In this document: positions 23,541 through 34,554 of the stretch, one piece after another
How positions within the stretch are numbered: position 1 is the stretch's first letter
How the letters are laid out: each line of letters begins with the position of its first letter
From: Dipteris shenzhenensis
Lineage: Eukaryota; Polypodiophyta; Polypodiopsida; Gleicheniales
Direction: 5' to 3' (one strand)
NCBI GenBank assembly: GCA_047967505.1
Contig: CM106538.1
DNA: 64,000 bases
Program-made: the position numbers and the translations under genes
Notes under the pieces: model-generated
What the model was told of the DNA's origin: nothing
What the model saw: the letters and a program-made list of their open reading frames with translations, nothing else
Databases searched by the model: none

Positions 23541-24604
23541 CACTTCCTTTGAGAAAAGTTGTATGATCGAGGTTTTATTAGAGATTCAGGATTAGCAGTA
23601 CACTCAAGGAGTGTTTAGTAGAGAAACAACCTTGAAAATTCATTTTGTCTCTTCATTTTCATTCTAGAGTATCTAGTAGAATTCAATTTGTTGGCTATTT
23701 CTAGAGTGTTTAGGAGAATGAATTTAATAGATTGTCTATTCTATTTAGTAACCAATTAGAAAGCATAAAAAAACAAGGCAAAAACAATGGCCCAATAATT
23801 AAATACTATGCTTTCATCAAACCATATGTTATTATACCTCCTCTCCATAGAGTTTTCTTATCACTTTTTGTGGCTCTCATCAAAGGCTTCATCAATGAGA
23901 ATCAATGATTATTTCAAGAAAAAGTGAAAGAACTACTAAGACTAACTATATATTATGACTACTTCTATACTCTTAGAAATTAAATTCATAATTTAAGACT
24001 CTAAATTATATAATTTATAACTGATAACCTTGTAGATGTTCTCAAATGGCCTTTTTCACTCAATGAGTGGCTAAATGACTATATTTGGACAGTGGATGTG
24101 AAAGTTACGACATTTTCAAACAATGTAGTCCAAGATAGTTTTGCCGATGAAAGTACCTTAGAAGGCTTCCTACAAATGGATTTATTTGGAGAAACCCCCA
24201 TGAAGAGGGGTGACGAGAGTGTTTCTTCAAAGTTCAAGGTAATTTCACAATGAAATTGCCTCCTTCACATGAGTTTCTTCAAAGAAACCCCCATGAAGAG
24301 GGGTTATGAGAGGTTTTCTTCAAGGATACTCCCCATCAAATAGGAGTTTTATGAGAAACCCACTCTACACATGGGTTTTTCCAAAATCCTCTTCATCCTA
24401 GTATCCACCATGCCTAACATCATTGTCATTGTTAGATAAAGTTCTTTATCTTTGTGCCAAGATCTATGGATAAACATATGGCTTCTTTGAGAAACATGGT
24501 TTTAGTAACATACCCTGACACGCCTTTTTTTGAAGTAATGTGAAGTTTTTTTCCATCGCTTAGATGTTTGGAGGTTTCTGCTCATAAGAGCTCCACCCCC
24601 TTCG
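23541..24604. other. Non-satellite spacer inside the array
   Basis: About 1 kb of AT-rich DNA with no satellite words and no gene. The phrase GAAACCCCCATGAAGAGGGG occurs twice (about 24192 and 24279) within a small degenerate tandem repeat that also carries GTTTCTTCAAAG-like words. Its origin is unknown. Confidence 0.5.
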
Positions 24605-26507
24605 AACTTACACATACCTGATGGGCACGATAGTTTGTTCTAATAACACACCTCAGAGCGTGTTTTTTGACGGTTGTGCATAAGACTTGGTGAAAAACGA
24701 GGTTTATGGTCACTTCCACCATCCAAAGCATATCCAATGGGCATGATACTTTGCACACACCTCAAAATAGGTGGCATTGCCACATATGCAGAGTATCATG
24801 CCCATCGGGTACGTGCATAATTACACACATCAGAGCATGGTTTTTGACGGTTGTGCATAACACTTGGTCAAAAACTAGGTTTATGGCAACTTTGACAATC
24901 TAGAGCACATCCAATGGGCATGATACTTGGCACGTGTCTCAAGAGCCTAGGTTCAATTGATGCACCTAGCTTGAGAAGTGTGCCACTTATCATGCCCATC
25001 GGATATGCTTTGGATGGTCGAAGTCGCCATAATGATCTGACATATGGAATTTTGATATGCACATACCCAATGGGAACGATACTCTACACACATCTCAAGC
25101 CCACCTATTTTGAGGTGCATGTAAATTATCATGTCCATCGGATATGATTTGGATGGTCAAAGATGCCAAAAACCTCATTTTTTACCAAGTCTTATGCACA
25201 ACCATCATAACTTGCTCTGAGGTGTGTTATTCAAACATGCTCTGAAGTTTTTGGATGGTCAAAGTCACCAAAAAACTCAATTTTTATCAAGTCTCATTTT
25301 TTACCAAGTCTTATGCACAACCATCAAAAACATGCTCTGAGGGGTGTTATTCAAACACGCACAAGTCTGATGGGCATGATACTTTGCAAGAACATAAATC
25401 CCACCTATTTTGAGGCACTTGCAAAGTATCCTGCCCATCTAAGACTCTTTGGATGGATTGACAAAGTCACCATAAATCCCAATTTTCACAAAGTCTTATG
25501 CACACCTATCAGAAAACATCCTCTGAGATGTGTGATTTGAATGTGCACATATCCGATGGGCATGATACTATGCACACACATGAATCCCACCTATTTTGAT
25601 ATGTGTGACAATTACTATGCCCATCATATATGCTTTGGATGGTCAAAGTCACCATAAACACTGTCTTTTACCAAGTGTTATGCACAACCATCAAAAAATC
25701 TGCTCTGAGGTGTATTATTCGAATGTGCACATACACGATGGGCTTGATAGTCCACAAGTGCATCAATTCCATGTACACTGAGGCACCTAAAAAGTATCAT
25801 GCCCATCCTATATGATTTGGATGACCGAAGTCTCCATAAATCCCTTTTTTCACCAAGTGTTATGCACACCTGTCAAAAACACATTCTGAGGTGTCTTATT
25901 CGAACGCGCACATACCCGATGATAAAGATACTATGAATGGATGAAAATCTCACCTATTCTAAGTCACGTTCCAAGTATCATGCCCATCGTATTTGCTTTG
26001 GATGGTCCACGTCGCCACAAACCCCATTTTTCACGAAGTCTTATGCACAACCTTAAAAATACATGCTGTGAGGTGTGTTCTATAAATGTGCACATACCCA
26101 AACTTTGCACGCAAATTTTTTAAGTGTGTGAAAAGTTTCATGCCCATTGGATATGATTTGGATGGTTGAAGTTGCCACAAACCTTGTTTTTCACCAAGTC
26201 TTAAGCATAGCCATCAAAAAGCACGCTCTGAGGTGTGTTATTCAAAAGTGCACATACCTGATGGTCATGATACTTTCCAATTATTTTAATACCATCTATG
26301 GTGAGGCATGTACATAGTATTGTGCCCATTGGATATACTTTGGATGGTCAAGGTAGCCATAGACCCAGTTTTTCACCAAGTCTTATGCACAACCGTGTGT
26401 TATTCAAATGTGGTCATACTTGATGGACAGGATTTACAGTACCATCTATGTTGAGAGGTGTGAAAAGTATCATGCCCGTCGGTTCAAATGCAGTCATACT
26501 TGATGGA
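24605..26507. repeat. ~180-bp satellite array, segment 2, with an orientation switch
   Basis: The first roughly two monomers (24605-24943) are in reverse orientation to the rest. The switch is a palindrome, with arms 24915-24943 and 24970-24998. After it, TTATGCACA anchors fall at 25311, 25496, 25678, 25860 and 26041, a period of 181-185 bp. Each well-preserved monomer holds an inverted repeat, best seen at 25369-25390 and 25418-25439 (21 of 22 positions pair). The right edge is the target duplication of the C1 copia element. Confidence 0.9.
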
Positions 26508-26512
26508 CACAA
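26508..26512. other. Target-site duplication (left) of C1 copia element
   Basis: CACAA here matches CACAA at 32119-32123, and the satellite sequence continues on either side. Confidence 0.9.
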
Positions 26513-26871
26513 TGTTGAGATATCGAGCTCCACTCGTGATATGCCAGGGTGACCATTGTGCATTTATGTCACCAACTTGTTATTTGCAGATGCGGTTGGT
26601 ACACCGCCCATGAATAATAGCTGGATGACAGCTATCTTTATGTATTCTAGTTAGTGGCTCAGTTAGTATGCCACCTAGGTTAGTTGAGTTTGGTTTGAGA
26701 CCCACATATAGGGTTCATCTATTCCTTTTGTACTAGAGAGAGAGTTTTTTTGGCTTTCACAACTAAGAAGAGGAAAACTGTTTTCAACCTCCACCTTTGT
26801 GTGTATTCCCCCATTGTGTATGTGAGAAAGCTGCAAGTGAGACTCCTTACCTCTCTCCCACTCTCTTCACA
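26513..26871 (+). repeat. 5' LTR of C1 copia element
   Basis: It begins TGTTGAGATATCGAG and ends CTCTCTTCACA, directly followed by the primer site. No strong TATA box was seen. Confidence 0.95.
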
Positions 26872-26883
26872 TGGTATCAGAGC
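26872..26883 (+). other. Primer-binding site of C1 copia element
   Basis: TGGTATCAGAGC, complementary to the initiator-Met tRNA 3' end, starts immediately after the LTR. A ~490-nt untranslated leader follows before gag. Confidence 0.9.
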
Positions 26884-27373
26884 TCGGTTTGTGGTAAGGA
26901 GCTCAAGGAAGCAAACCAAGTTCACAGTGTCTTGGTAAGCGGATCAGTGTTGCTTTCCTTTCTCGAGTTTGGGAGCAAATCTCTACAGGTAGCACAACTA
27001 GAAAGTGCAAGAGTGCACTGTCTCAGATTGAGATGCCCTTCGCAGTACGATAACATTATTTTTCTGATTAAAGGCCATTTCAGGGCCCGTTTTGGTGGCA
27101 GAAGTTTTTTTGTAGGCACTCAGAAAAGTGGCCCATTTTGGCTGTGCGACCATTGTTCTGCAGGTCGATGAAAAGTTGCCACAGAAATTGCATCGTATGC
27201 CTATGTGCAAAGATATTGGGAGTGACAATATCATTCTTATTGCCTGTTGATGCAAAATCGTCACTAGGAAGTGACTGTGTGGTCAAATACCACTTTTGTC
27301 AGTTTTGTAGATTTGCCTTGTGAGGCAGAAGTTGTGTTTTTTGCACTGACAGAATATTTTGCAGTGTTCTATA

Positions 27374-28075
27374 ATGGCGTCTGACTCTCTTTCACAGATT
27401 GTCACTGAAAAGCTTGACAAGAACAACTTCCAAGCATGGAAGTTTAGAATGACGAATTTCCTTATGGGAAAAGGCTATTGGGAGTTCATTACAGGAAATG
27501 AAGAAGAACCAGTTCTTCCTAATGTTCCCAATCAACAAAAAATGCAAGCATTTAAAGGCTGGCATGAGAGAGCCAGAAAAGTTATGTACTGGCTGTCTAT
27601 CAGTATTTCAGATTCTATGATTGTGCATATTCAGGATGCAAGCATGCCAAAGGAGGCATGGGATACTTTGGCAAAAATGTACAGCACAAATACGCAAGCC
27701 AGGAAAATGCAGCTCAAGCAAGAGTTGCACAATGTGCGCAGAGAAAATATGAGCATCAATGACTACCACATGAAGGTGAAGAAGATTGCAGATGCACTTG
27801 CTTCCATTGGGTCGCCAGTGGAAGATGATGATTTAGTTTCTGTGACCTTGAATGGTCTAGGAAAGGATTATGCACAGTTTCGGACATCCATTGCCATCCG
27901 TGAAAATTTTCCTAATTTTGAGGAGTTGATTGCTCTCCTAATTTTTCAAGAGCAGAGAAATGGTAGTGCATCTTCTTTAGAAGGAACTTCAAAAGAAACT
28001 GTCTTCTACTTAAATGTTGGAAGAGGTAGAGGCAGAGGTAGAGCAGGCCGATCTGGAGGCCGTGGTAGAAATTAG
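27374..28075 (+). CDS. Copia gag, prematurely stopped
   Basis: From ATG at 27374 the frame encodes a typical copia gag: KLDKNNFQAWKFRM near the start, then ISDSMIVHIQDA and KEAWDTLAKMYS (the UBN2-type capsid domain), and a Gly/Arg-rich RGRGRGRAGRSGGRGR stretch before TAG at 28073. The zinc knuckle that should follow in frame lies beyond this and another stop. I chose 27374 rather than the in-frame ATG 15 nt upstream because MASDSLSQIVTEK matches the gag start of the related copy at 21312. It would form the particle shell. It is probably truncated by decay. Confidence 0.85.
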   Translation: MASDSLSQIVTEKLDKNNFQAWKFRMTNFLMGKGYWEFITGNEEEPVLPNVPNQQKMQAFKGWHERARKVMYWLSISISDSMIVHIQDASMPKEAWDTLAKMYSTNTQARKMQLKQELHNVRRENMSINDYHMKVKKIADALASIGSPVEDDDLVSVTLNGLGKDYAQFRTSIAIRENFPNFEELIALLIFQEQRNGSASSLEGTSKETVFYLNVGRGRGRGRAGRSGGRGRN

Positions 28076-29720
28076 AATATGCATCAAATATAAGAAAAGT
28101 AGTCCTATGGAGGAGGACGTGGTAACCTTAGAGGCAGGGGGAGCCAAAGAGGTCGTGGTGGATGGCAGAGAGGCCAAAATGCAAACAACAATGTTGAATG
28201 CTACTATTGTGGTAAAATGGGTCATATGGCTAAAGACTGCTACAAAAAGCAGAATGACATTATGAATGGAAAATTGAAGCAAGGCAATTATGCATCCTCT
28301 AGTAGACAGGGTGATGACAGAAATGAGAATTTGTTTATGGTGTGCAGCACATGACCAATTCTGTGACAAGTGCAGGAAGAAAGCAATGATGTGTGGTATG
28401 TTGACTCAGGTGCATCAAACCACATGACAGGTCATGCATAATGGATGCACGATGCAAGGAAAATGGAAAAACTAGGATTTGTGGAGACTGGTGATGATAC
28501 TGCACATCCTATTGTGCAGATTGGTAAAATTCCTTTGTTTATGTTGGATGGGAAAAAGAAATACCTGTCTGATGTATTTCATGTTTCGAACATCACCAAG
28601 AACCTAGTTTTTGTTAGTCAAATGGTTGAGCAGGGCTTGCAGGTCAGATTTAATCCTCATTGATGCTTTGTTGAGGATATGAAAAATAAAGGTCGCTTGA
28701 TAGCAAAAGGGAAGAAGAAGGGCAGGATGTTTACGTTGGATGCGAACATGCCTGAATTGAGTGCAGCAATGTTTGCACATGGGACCGGTGTAGTTGTAGA
28801 TATTGATATCTGGCATAAATGCACTGGTCATGTTAATGTACATCGACTTAAATTAATGCAGGCCCAAAATATTATTGCAGCATTGCCCAAGTTCAAGGTT
28901 GCAGAAATGCATAAGATATGTGAATCCTGTCAATTTGGAAAACAGACAAGGAAACCATTTCCTAGACATGTTCAAGAGAGTAAGAGGCCATTGGAATTAA
29001 TCCACTCTGATGTGTGGACTACTAAAGCTGCATCTATTGGAGGCTGCCATTATTTTGCCACTTTTATTGATGACTACAACAGAAAAGTTTGGGTGTATTT
29101 TATGAAAAAGAAAAGTGAAGTGCTTGGGCATTTCAAGGCTTTTAAAGCTATGGTTGAAAAAGAAACAGGCTTGCAAATAAAATGCCTAAGGTCAGATGGA
29201 GGGGGAAAGTACCTCTCAAATGAGTTTGCAAGGTTCCTGCAGGAGCATGGCATAATGCAGTCATACCCCACAGCAAAATGGACTTGTAGAAAGGAAAAAC
29301 AGGCATATTGGAGAGGTATCTCGTGCCATGCTCAATGAAAAAGACCTGCTATATTTTTATTGGACTGAAGCAGTTGCTACAGCAGTCTACATAATGAACA
29401 AGACTTCCACTGCAGAAATACATGGCATGATGCCAGAGGAGAGGTATACTGGTAGGAAACCAGATATTTCTCATTTGAAAATTTTTGGTTGCATTGCCTA
29501 TGTTCATGTGCCAGATGAGTTGAGATCCAAGTTGGATCCAAAAGTTCAGAAGTGCATCTTTATTGGTTATTCTTTGCAACAGAAAGGGTATAGATGCTAT
29601 AATTCTTCTACTCATAAGTTTACAGTGAGCAGAGATGTTGTTTTTTATGAGATGAGTAGCTGGTATAAACCAGTAAATGTGGTTCATGATGTAGATGCAC
29701 AAAATGGTAATGCTACATAG
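28076..29720 (+). pseudogene. Copia zinc knuckle, protease and integrase region, broken
   Basis: The CCHC knuckle CYYCGKMGHMAKDC is at 28199-28240. The protease active site DSGASNHMTG starts at 28403. The pre-integrase block DIWHKCTGHV and CESCQFGKQTRK lead into integrase, with catalytic Asp in HSDVWTT and in RSDGGG. The expected PQQNG segment is damaged by a frameshift near 29270, after which the frame at 29328-29720 continues with YFYWTEAV...IFGCIAYVHVP and SRDVVFYE. Stops also occur at 28441, in a RFNPH context at about 28661, and at the frameshift. The domain order is normal for copia (protease, integrase, then RT). Confidence 0.85.
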
Positions 29721-31799
29721 AATTCATAGCAGGAATCACAAAATATTAGTGGACCTGTAGTGTCCTCTAGCAGTGGTTCACATACTTTGCCATGGACAGG
29801 TAGATTGAGATCAGGAGAATCTCCTCAAAGCAATGTAGATAGTCATATGCAGGTATCACGAAAAGGAAAAGAGAAAGTAGATCAGCCCATGGTTGATGTG
29901 AATGCAGGTCACTCTTATGTGGATGGTGAATCCAGTGGCTCGGAACATAGCATTGATGATGAGTTGGGTATTCCTTCTGTTGTTACACCTGGAGTAAGGA
30001 AGACCAGGGATGTTTTGAGAGCACCTGGTAGTGAGCCTATTTTGCGTAGGTCTACCAAAGTCAAGTATCCTGTGGATAGGCTGAAATATGATGGATTTAC
30101 AGCCATTCACTATGCCTATATGGTCAAAGTGATACAAGAACTAGAACCCACTTCTTTTGAGCAAGCCATGGGAAAATAAAAATGCGAGAAAGCCATGGAT
30201 GAAGAAATGGATGCCTTGGAGGTAAATGCTACATGGGAATTGGTGCCTTTGCCTAAAGACAAGAATGCAATTGGCTGCAAGTGGTCTATAAGGTGCATCA
30301 AAATGCAGATGGTTCTGTGAGCAGATACAAGGCAAGATTAGTTGTCAAGGGGTATGCACAGACATATGGCATTTTTTATGAAGAAACATTCAGTCGGGGT
30401 GCAAGGATGGCAGCTGTAAGAGCAGTCATTGCTATGGCTGCATTGAAGGGATGGTCTTTACAACAGATGGATGTAAAGAATGCCTTCTTGCATGGTGATT
30501 TGCAAGAAGAGGTCTATATGGAGCAGCCACCAGGTTATGTGCATGTTGTTCATCCTGAGTTTGTTTGCAAGTTGAAAAAAGCCTTGTATAGCTTGAAGCA
30601 AGCACCCAGAGCATGGTTTGACAAGATAGGACAGTATCTTGTCACTATTGGCTTTCAGATTTCCATGGCAGATTTCTCACTTTATGTGAGAAAAACAGAG
30701 AAAGGTATTATGCTTCTTGTCATTTATGTTGATGATTTAATCATCACAGGTGATAGTGATGAAGATATCCTTCATGTGAAAATGCTATTGAAGCAGAAGT
30801 TTGAGATGAAGGATTTGGGAGAGCTCAGGTGATAGTGATGAAGATATCCTTCAATGTGTCAAAATGCTATTGAAGCAGAAGTTTGAGATGAAGGATTTGG
30901 GAGAGCTGCGTTACTTCTTGGGCGTTGAGGTGATTAGATCCACAAGTGGGATATGGCTCTTGCAAAGGCAATATGGATTGGATATGTTGTCCAAATATGG
31001 GATGACAGGCTGTAAGCCTATTTCAGTTCCTTTGAAGCAGAATGTGAAGTTGAGTGCAGATGCAGGTGAGCTTCTAGAAGATCCTACTATGTACAGACGC
31101 ATAGTAGGAAGTTTGTTTTATATGATTATTACCAGGCCAGATTTGAGCTATGCTGTTGGGTTGGTAAGTCAATTTATGCAGGCTCCAAGGAAACCGCATT
31201 TGGATGCGGCTAGACGCATTCTGAGGTATGTGAAGTCCACATTGCAGTATGAACTATTTTATGAGACTGGGGTTCAGATACAATTGCATGGATACACTGA
31301 TGCTGATTGGGCTTGTAGTATTTCTGATAGACGATCTGCCAGTGGATATGTGTTTTCTCTTGGGAGTGCTGCAGTCACTTGGAGCAGCAAGAAACAGCCT
31401 ACAGTTGCCCTGTCAAGCACAGAGGCTGAATACAGGGGTGCAGCAATGGCTGCATGAGAGGCAGCTTAGTTGCATAAGTTGCTTTATGATATGCATCATG
31501 GGCCAGTTGTCATTTATTGTGACAACATGAGCAGTGTACACTTGGCAAATAACCTAGTCTATCATGCTAGAACAAAGCACATTGAGGTGCATTACCACTA
31601 TGTGCGGGAGAAGGTTCTAGTAGGTTTTATTGATCTAGTTTATGTCAGCACAGAGGATCACGTAGCTGACATATTCACGAAGGAATTGGGCGCAGAGAAG
31701 CTGTGCAAGTTCAGAGACCTACTTGGTGTGCAAGAATTGGGATTGAGCTCGAGGGGGAGTGTTGAGATATCGAGCTCCACTCATGATATGTCAGGGTGA
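29721..31799 (+). pseudogene. Copia reverse transcriptase and RNase H region, broken
   Basis: After a variable linker (29760-30179), RT appears with [39 protein letters not shown] and the catalytic YVDD at 30725-30736. A 79-bp segment (30748-30826) is repeated at 30827-30907, and the extra copy shifts the frame and adds a stop. RNase H continues at 30864-31457 and 31470-31799 with DADWACS, SSTEAEYRG, CDNMSSVHLANN and HVADIFTKE. Two stops interrupt it near 31456-31470. It cannot be translated as one protein. Confidence 0.85.
31751..31759 (+). other. Polypurine tract of C1 copia element
   Basis: GAGGGGGAG directly precedes the 3' LTR start at 31760. The same tract is conserved before the LTR at 49642. 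Confidence 0.9.
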
Positions 31800-32118
31800 C
31801 CATTGTGCATTTATGTCAGCGACTTGTTAGCTACAGATGCAGTTGGTACACCACCCATGAATAATAGCTGGATGATAGCTATCTTTATGTAATATAGTTA
31901 GTGGCTCAGTTAGTATGCCACCTAGGTTAGTTGAGTTTGGTTTGAGACCCACATATAGGGTTCATCTATTCCTTTTGTACTGGAGAGAGAGTTTTTTTGG
32001 CTTTCACAACTAAGAAGAGGAAAACTGTTTTCAGCCTCCACCTTTGGGTGTATTCCCCCATTGTGTATGTGAGATAGCTGCAAGTGAGACTCCTTACCTC
32101 TCTCCCACTCTCTTCACA
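31760..32118 (+). repeat. 3' LTR of C1 copia element
   Basis: It is 359 bp, the same length as the 5' LTR, starts TGTTGAGATATCGAG and ends TCTTCACA. CACAA follows as the right target duplication (32119-32123). Confidence 0.95.
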
Positions 32119-32123
32119 CACAA

Positions 32124-33470
32124 TACTTTTCAGGATTTACAATACCATCTATGTTGAGAGGTGTGTAAAGTATCATGCCCATCGGATATGGTTTGGTTTG
32201 TTGAAGTCACCACAAACCCGGTTTCTCACTAAGTGTTATGCATGACCAAGGCTTATAAAAAAACATGCTCTGAGGTATGCTATTTGAACACACACATACC
32301 CAATGCGCATGATAGTATGAAAGTGTGTCAATTTTAACAACATTGAGGTAGGTTTCGAGTATCATGCCAATCATATGTGCTTTGGATGGTCGAAGTCACC
32401 ATAAATCCTATTTTTCACCAAGTCTTATGCACAATCATAAAAAAACATGTTGTGAGGTGTGTTATTAAAACTTGCACATACTCGATGGGCAAGATACTTT
32501 GTAATTGTGTTAATCCACACAAATTTTGAGATGTTCCAAGTGTCTTTCCCATCACATATGCTTATGAATTTTGAAGTTACCACAAACCACGTTTTTAACC
32601 GTCTTATATACAACCATCAAAGAATATGCTCTGAGGTTTGCTATTCTAACATGCACATACTCAATGGGAAGGACACTCTAAATGAATGTTAATCCCACCT
32701 ATTTTGAGGAAATTGCAAGGTATAATGACCATTTTATATGCTTTGGATCGTTGAAGTCACCATAAAGCCTTTTTACCAAGTCATGCACAACCATCAAAAA
32801 ACATGATTTGAGGTGTATTTGAGCACGCACATAACCAATGGGCATGATAGTTTTCATGTGTTTCAATATCACCTATGTTGAGTTTTGTGCCAAGTATCGT
32901 GCCCATCTCATATGCTTTGGATGATCGAAGTCGCCACAAACCCCATTTTTCACCAAGCATGTGCCAAGTTTTTTGCCCATCGGATGGATGGCCGAAGTGG
33001 ATACAAACCAACCCATTTTACACTGTGTTATCCACAATCACCAAAAAACATGCTCGGAGGTGTGTTATGCACATACCATATGGGCACACGACTTTGCACA
33101 TGTATCAATATCACCTACATTGAGGCGTGTGCCAAGTATCGTGCCCATTAGATATGATTTGGATGGTCAAAGTTGCCATAAACCCCGTTTTTCACCATGT
33201 TATGCAAACCGTAAAAAAACACGCTCTGAGATGTGTTATTCTTATATGCACATACATGATGGGAATTTTATTCTTGATGTGTGTCAATACCACCTATTTG
33301 GATGAGCGTGCAAAGTATCATGCCCATCAAATATGATTTGGATGGTCAAAGTCATCATAGACCGCATTTTTTACCGTCTTATGCACAACCATCAAAATAC
33401 ACACTTTGAGGTGTGTTATTTAAACACACATATACCCGATGGTAACAATAGTTTGCAAATGTTGGAAAAA
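32124..33470. repeat. ~180-bp satellite array, segment 3
   Basis: It continues the array broken by the copia insertion, with the same monomer words (CACCAAGTCTTATGCACAA, CATGCTCTGAGG, ATCATGCCCATC, GGATATGATTTGGATGG). Monomers are diverged and some are shortened. Frames seen here are repeat shadows. Confidence 0.85.
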
Positions 33471-34500
33471 TTTGATGTAATTGGATCATACCAAAGGTTG
33501 CAAGCTCTATGGTTATGAGTGTGATCACATGAGTGAGCGTGTGAACACGTGTGTATGTGTGTAGGTGTGCCTGAGCTAGGTATGTCTGATGATGTGTCAA
33601 TAGGTGTGATTGAGTGAATCTAGGAGTGTGGTGTGTGATTGACATATAATTTTGGATCTAAATATTCTCTCTTGAGCTCACATATGATGTCACTCTTGGA
33701 TGTAAACCTGCAAGAGCCATAACCAGACTGAGTCATAGGTTGGGGTCATGAGTGTTATTTCTAGTTGTGAATAAGCCATGAAGCTTCCCATGTACTACTG
33801 CTGGGGTGAGGTCATCAATTTGTAGGGGGTATGTTGTGACAAATTGATATAATGGGATCATACCAAATCTTGCAGGGTCTATGGTTATGAATGTGTTAGG
33901 TTGCAAGCTCTATGGTTATGAGTGTGATCACATGAGTGAGCATGTGAACACGTGTGTGTGTAGGTGTGCTTGAGTTAGGTATGTCTGATGATGTGTTAAT
34001 AGGTGTGATTGAGTGAATCTAGGAGTGTGGTGTGTGATTGACAAATAATTTTGGATCTAAACATTCTCTCTTGAGCTCACATATGATGTCACTCTTGGAT
34101 GTAAACCAAGAGCCATAACCAGACTAAGTCATAGGTTGGGGTCATAAGTGTTGTTTCTAGTTGTGAACAAGCCATGAAGCTTCCCATGTTCTACTGTTGG
34201 GGTGAGATCATCAATTTGTGGGGGGTATGTTGTGACAAATTGATATAATGGGATCATACCAAATCTTGCAAGGTCTATGGTTATGAATGTGATCACATCA
34301 CTGAGTGTGTGAACACATGCATGTGTGTAGGTATGCCTGAGTTAGGAGTGACTCATGATGTGTCAGTTAGTAAGTGTGATTGAGTGAATTTAGGAGTGTG
34401 GTGTGTGATTGGGAAATAATTGTGGATCTAGAGATGCTCTCTTGAGCTCACATATGATGTCACTCTTGGATATAATGTGTGCCTATATATTGGGCATATG
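33471..34500. repeat. Three tandem partial copies of a ~365-400-bp repeat inside the satellite array
   Basis: A unit with CTATGGTTATGA.TGTGATCACAT, TGATTGAGTGAATCTAGGAG, CTTGAGCTCACATATGATGTC and GTTGTGACAAATTGATATAATGG starts near 33480, 33850-33900 and 34240. Each unit ends in a G-rich run followed by TATGTTGTGAC, resembling a polypurine tract plus LTR start, so tandem LTR-like relics are possible. No primer site or ORF was found. Confidence 0.7.
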
Positions 34501-34554
34501 TCTCATCATAAGACATGCTTTTCTTCATCATCATGTTTCCATTATTGCTCCAAC

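Larger units (their letters stand above)
26513..32118 (+). mobile_element. Structurally complete Ty1/copia retrotransposon (C1 family), coding region decayed
   Basis: Two 359-bp LTRs (26513-26871 and 31760-32118) flank an internal region with primer site, gag, protease, integrase, reverse transcriptase, RNase H and polypurine tract in copia order. A perfect 5-bp target duplication (CACAA) shows that the element inserted as a unit into the satellite array. By eye the LTRs differ at about 16 of 359 sites, so it is not a recent insertion. The internal region has several stops, a frameshift in integrase and a 79-bp tandem duplication after the YVDD motif, so it is not autonomous. Confidence 0.95.

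Noticed and set aside
22343-26123. Many open frames of 60-75 codons on both strands
   Set aside because: They recur with the ~180-bp satellite period and on both strands, so they are repeat shadows.
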